This document shows, piece by piece, positions 35,784 to 36,687 of a stretch of 36,687 nucleotides of DNA. A program made the position numbers and the translations under genes. How positions within the stretch are numbered: the first letter of the stretch is position 1; every line of letters begins with the position of its first letter. The DNA is from Burkholderiales bacterium (lineage in GTDB: Bacteria > Pseudomonadota > Gammaproteobacteria > Burkholderiales > Burkholderiaceae_C), in NCBI GenBank assembly GCA_028869005.1, contig JAGWTJ010000006.1:1-36687 (forward strand), written 5' to 3'. A model generated the notes under the pieces. The model saw only the letters and a program-made list of their open reading frames with translations. It was not told the origin of the DNA and did no database searches.

Positions 35784-36687
35784 TCATCCGGCCAGCTCGC
35801 CCGCCAGCGCCGCCGCCACGGCCTCGGCCTTGCTCCAGCGCAGGCCCTGAACGCGCAGCGCCTCGGCGCGCCCGACGCCCAGGCGCAGCCGCAGCAGCAG
35901 CCGCGTGCGCCGCACCTCACGCTGCTCGATGCGGTTGAGCGCCCCGAACAGGCGCGCCCAATGCGCGCGCGCAAAGCCGTGCAGCCGCGCCGCGAGCTCG
36001 AGCTGCGCCGGCTGGTGCACCAGCGCGTCGGGCAGGTGCAGCAGGCCGACCGCGCTCTCCACCGCGTGGCGGCGCTCCCAGGCCAGCCGCAGGCCGCGCC
36101 GGAACGCGGCGGCGGCCGCGTCCCACGCGCGCATGCGCACGTACACGCGGCCGAGCTGGCGCGCGCAGGTCGTGGCGCCCTGCCAGTCGCCGTCGAGCAG
36201 GGCGCCCGCGCCGCATTCGTGCAGCACCTGCGCGGCCTCGGCCTCGCGCCCCAGCCAGGCCCACATGATCGCGCGGTCGAACAGGCGTCGCTGCGCCAGA
36301 CGGTGGTCGCCGAGCTGCTCGGCCAACGCCTGGGCGCGCGCCATCAACGCCTCGCTGCGCGCGTACTCGAGCCCGAGGTTGCACACCAGCAGGCCCTGCA
36401 GGCGGTAGGCGCCGGCACGCGCGGCGGCATCGCCGCTGCGTTCGGCCAGCGCCACGGCCTCGGCGGCCGCGTCGAGCAGCTCCGGCCCGATGCTGCCGGT
36501 GTAGTAGCGCACCGCCGCCCAGCGCGCGAGCACGATGCTGCGGCGGCGATCGTCCAGCGCCAGCGCGCGGGCGCGCTCGACATGGGCGAGCCCGGCCTCG
36601 GACAGGCCGACCAGCACGCTGGCGAAGGCCAGCAGCTCGAGCGCATCGCCCAGCAGCGCGGCGTCGCCGGCCGCGCCGCCGAGGCAT
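35784..36687 (-). CDS. TPR-rich protein, C-terminal part of a probable transcriptional regulator (cut by window edge)
   Basis: The frame is open from base 36687 to a stop at 35784-35786; about 300 residues are visible and the N-terminus lies outside the window. The visible part is all alpha-helical and Leu/Ala/Arg-rich, with repeats of roughly 35-40 residues (LLDAAAEAVALAERSGDAAARAGAYRLQG-type helices), resembling the C-terminal TPR regions of large ATPase- or BTAD-type regulators and adenylate cyclase-like proteins. No DNA-binding or nucleotide-binding motif is in the visible part, so the regulator label is a guess. It converges with hslU, 52 bases apart. Confidence 0.6.
   Translation of the reverse strand, partial: CLGGAAGDAALLGDALELLAFASVLVGLSEAGLAHVERARALALDDRRRSIVLARWAAVRYYTGSIGPELLDAAAEAVALAERSGDAAARAGAYRLQGLLVCNLGLEYARSEALMARAQALAEQLGDHRLAQRRLFDRAIMWAWLGREAEAAQVLHECGAGALLDGDWQGATTCARQLGRVYVRMRAWDAAAAAFRRGLRLAWERRHAVESAVGLLHLPDALVHQPAQLELAARLHGFARAHWARLFGALNRIEQREVRRTRLLLRLRLGVGRAEALRVQGLRWSKAEAVAAALAGELAG

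Overview
The window is a compact, very GC-rich bacterial chromosome segment. Most genes lie on the minus strand and many are joined by 4-base stop/start overlaps. Gene content and order (corC-lnt-glyQ-glyS-gmhB-plsC-ygjP; dksA next to hslV-hslU; a liu/mcc leucine-degradation set; aceK; a DUF2868/DUF3482 pair) suggest a betaproteobacterium of the order Burkholderiales, probably near Rubrivivax, Leptothrix or Methylibium. That placement is inferred from protein resemblance and gene order, not from a database search. I saw no tRNA, rRNA, CRISPR array, insertion sequence or prophage, and no gene-free stretch longer than about 220 bases.

Layout, left to right. (1) 1-3873, minus strand: a leucine/isovalerate catabolic operon mccB - GNAT/DinB fusion - methylglutaconyl-CoA hydratase - mccA (cut by the left edge). 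(2) 3971-7122: a 2-hydroxychromene-2-carboxylate isomerase-like gene, a plus-strand alpha/beta hydrolase, and a wax ester synthase/DGAT-family acyltransferase that overlaps the hydrolase tail to tail. (3) 7196-13209, minus strand: DUF2868 membrane protein - DUF3482 GTPase - trkA - trkH, the first three coupled by 4-base overlaps. (4) 13306-13926: a LuxR-type regulator. (5) 14062-21575, minus strand: a closely spaced run ivd - pepE-like - beta-carbonic anhydrase - aceK - acetyl-CoA acetyltransferase - LysE exporter - acyl-CoA dehydrogenase. (6) 21676-29570, minus strand: the envelope/translation run corC - lnt - glyQ - glyS - gmhB-like - plsC - ygjP-like. (7) 29720-35731, plus strand: CobW-family GTPase, a DksA with a long histone-H1-like tail, a tandem-STAS protein, hslV and hslU. 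(8) 35784 to the right edge, minus strand: the C-terminal part of a TPR-rich protein, probably a regulator.

How the genes work together. Isovaleryl-CoA dehydrogenase, methylcrotonyl-CoA carboxylase and methylglutaconyl-CoA hydratase are consecutive steps of leucine degradation to acetyl-CoA and acetoacetate. The thiolase handles acetoacetyl-CoA, AceK sets the flux split between the TCA cycle and the glyoxylate shunt, and the carbonic anhydrase could supply bicarbonate to the biotin-dependent carboxylase.

The observations most worth following up are: a WS/DGAT-family enzyme whose HHxxxDG motif reads HQAAIDI; a GmhB-like phosphatase whose nucleophile Asp is Gly; a DksA with three of four zinc cysteines missing and an Ala/Lys/Pro-rich tail; a compositionally distinct perfect palindrome at the corC/lnt junction, where lnt seems to start at TTG; and a GTPase/membrane-protein pair translationally coupled to K+ uptake genes.
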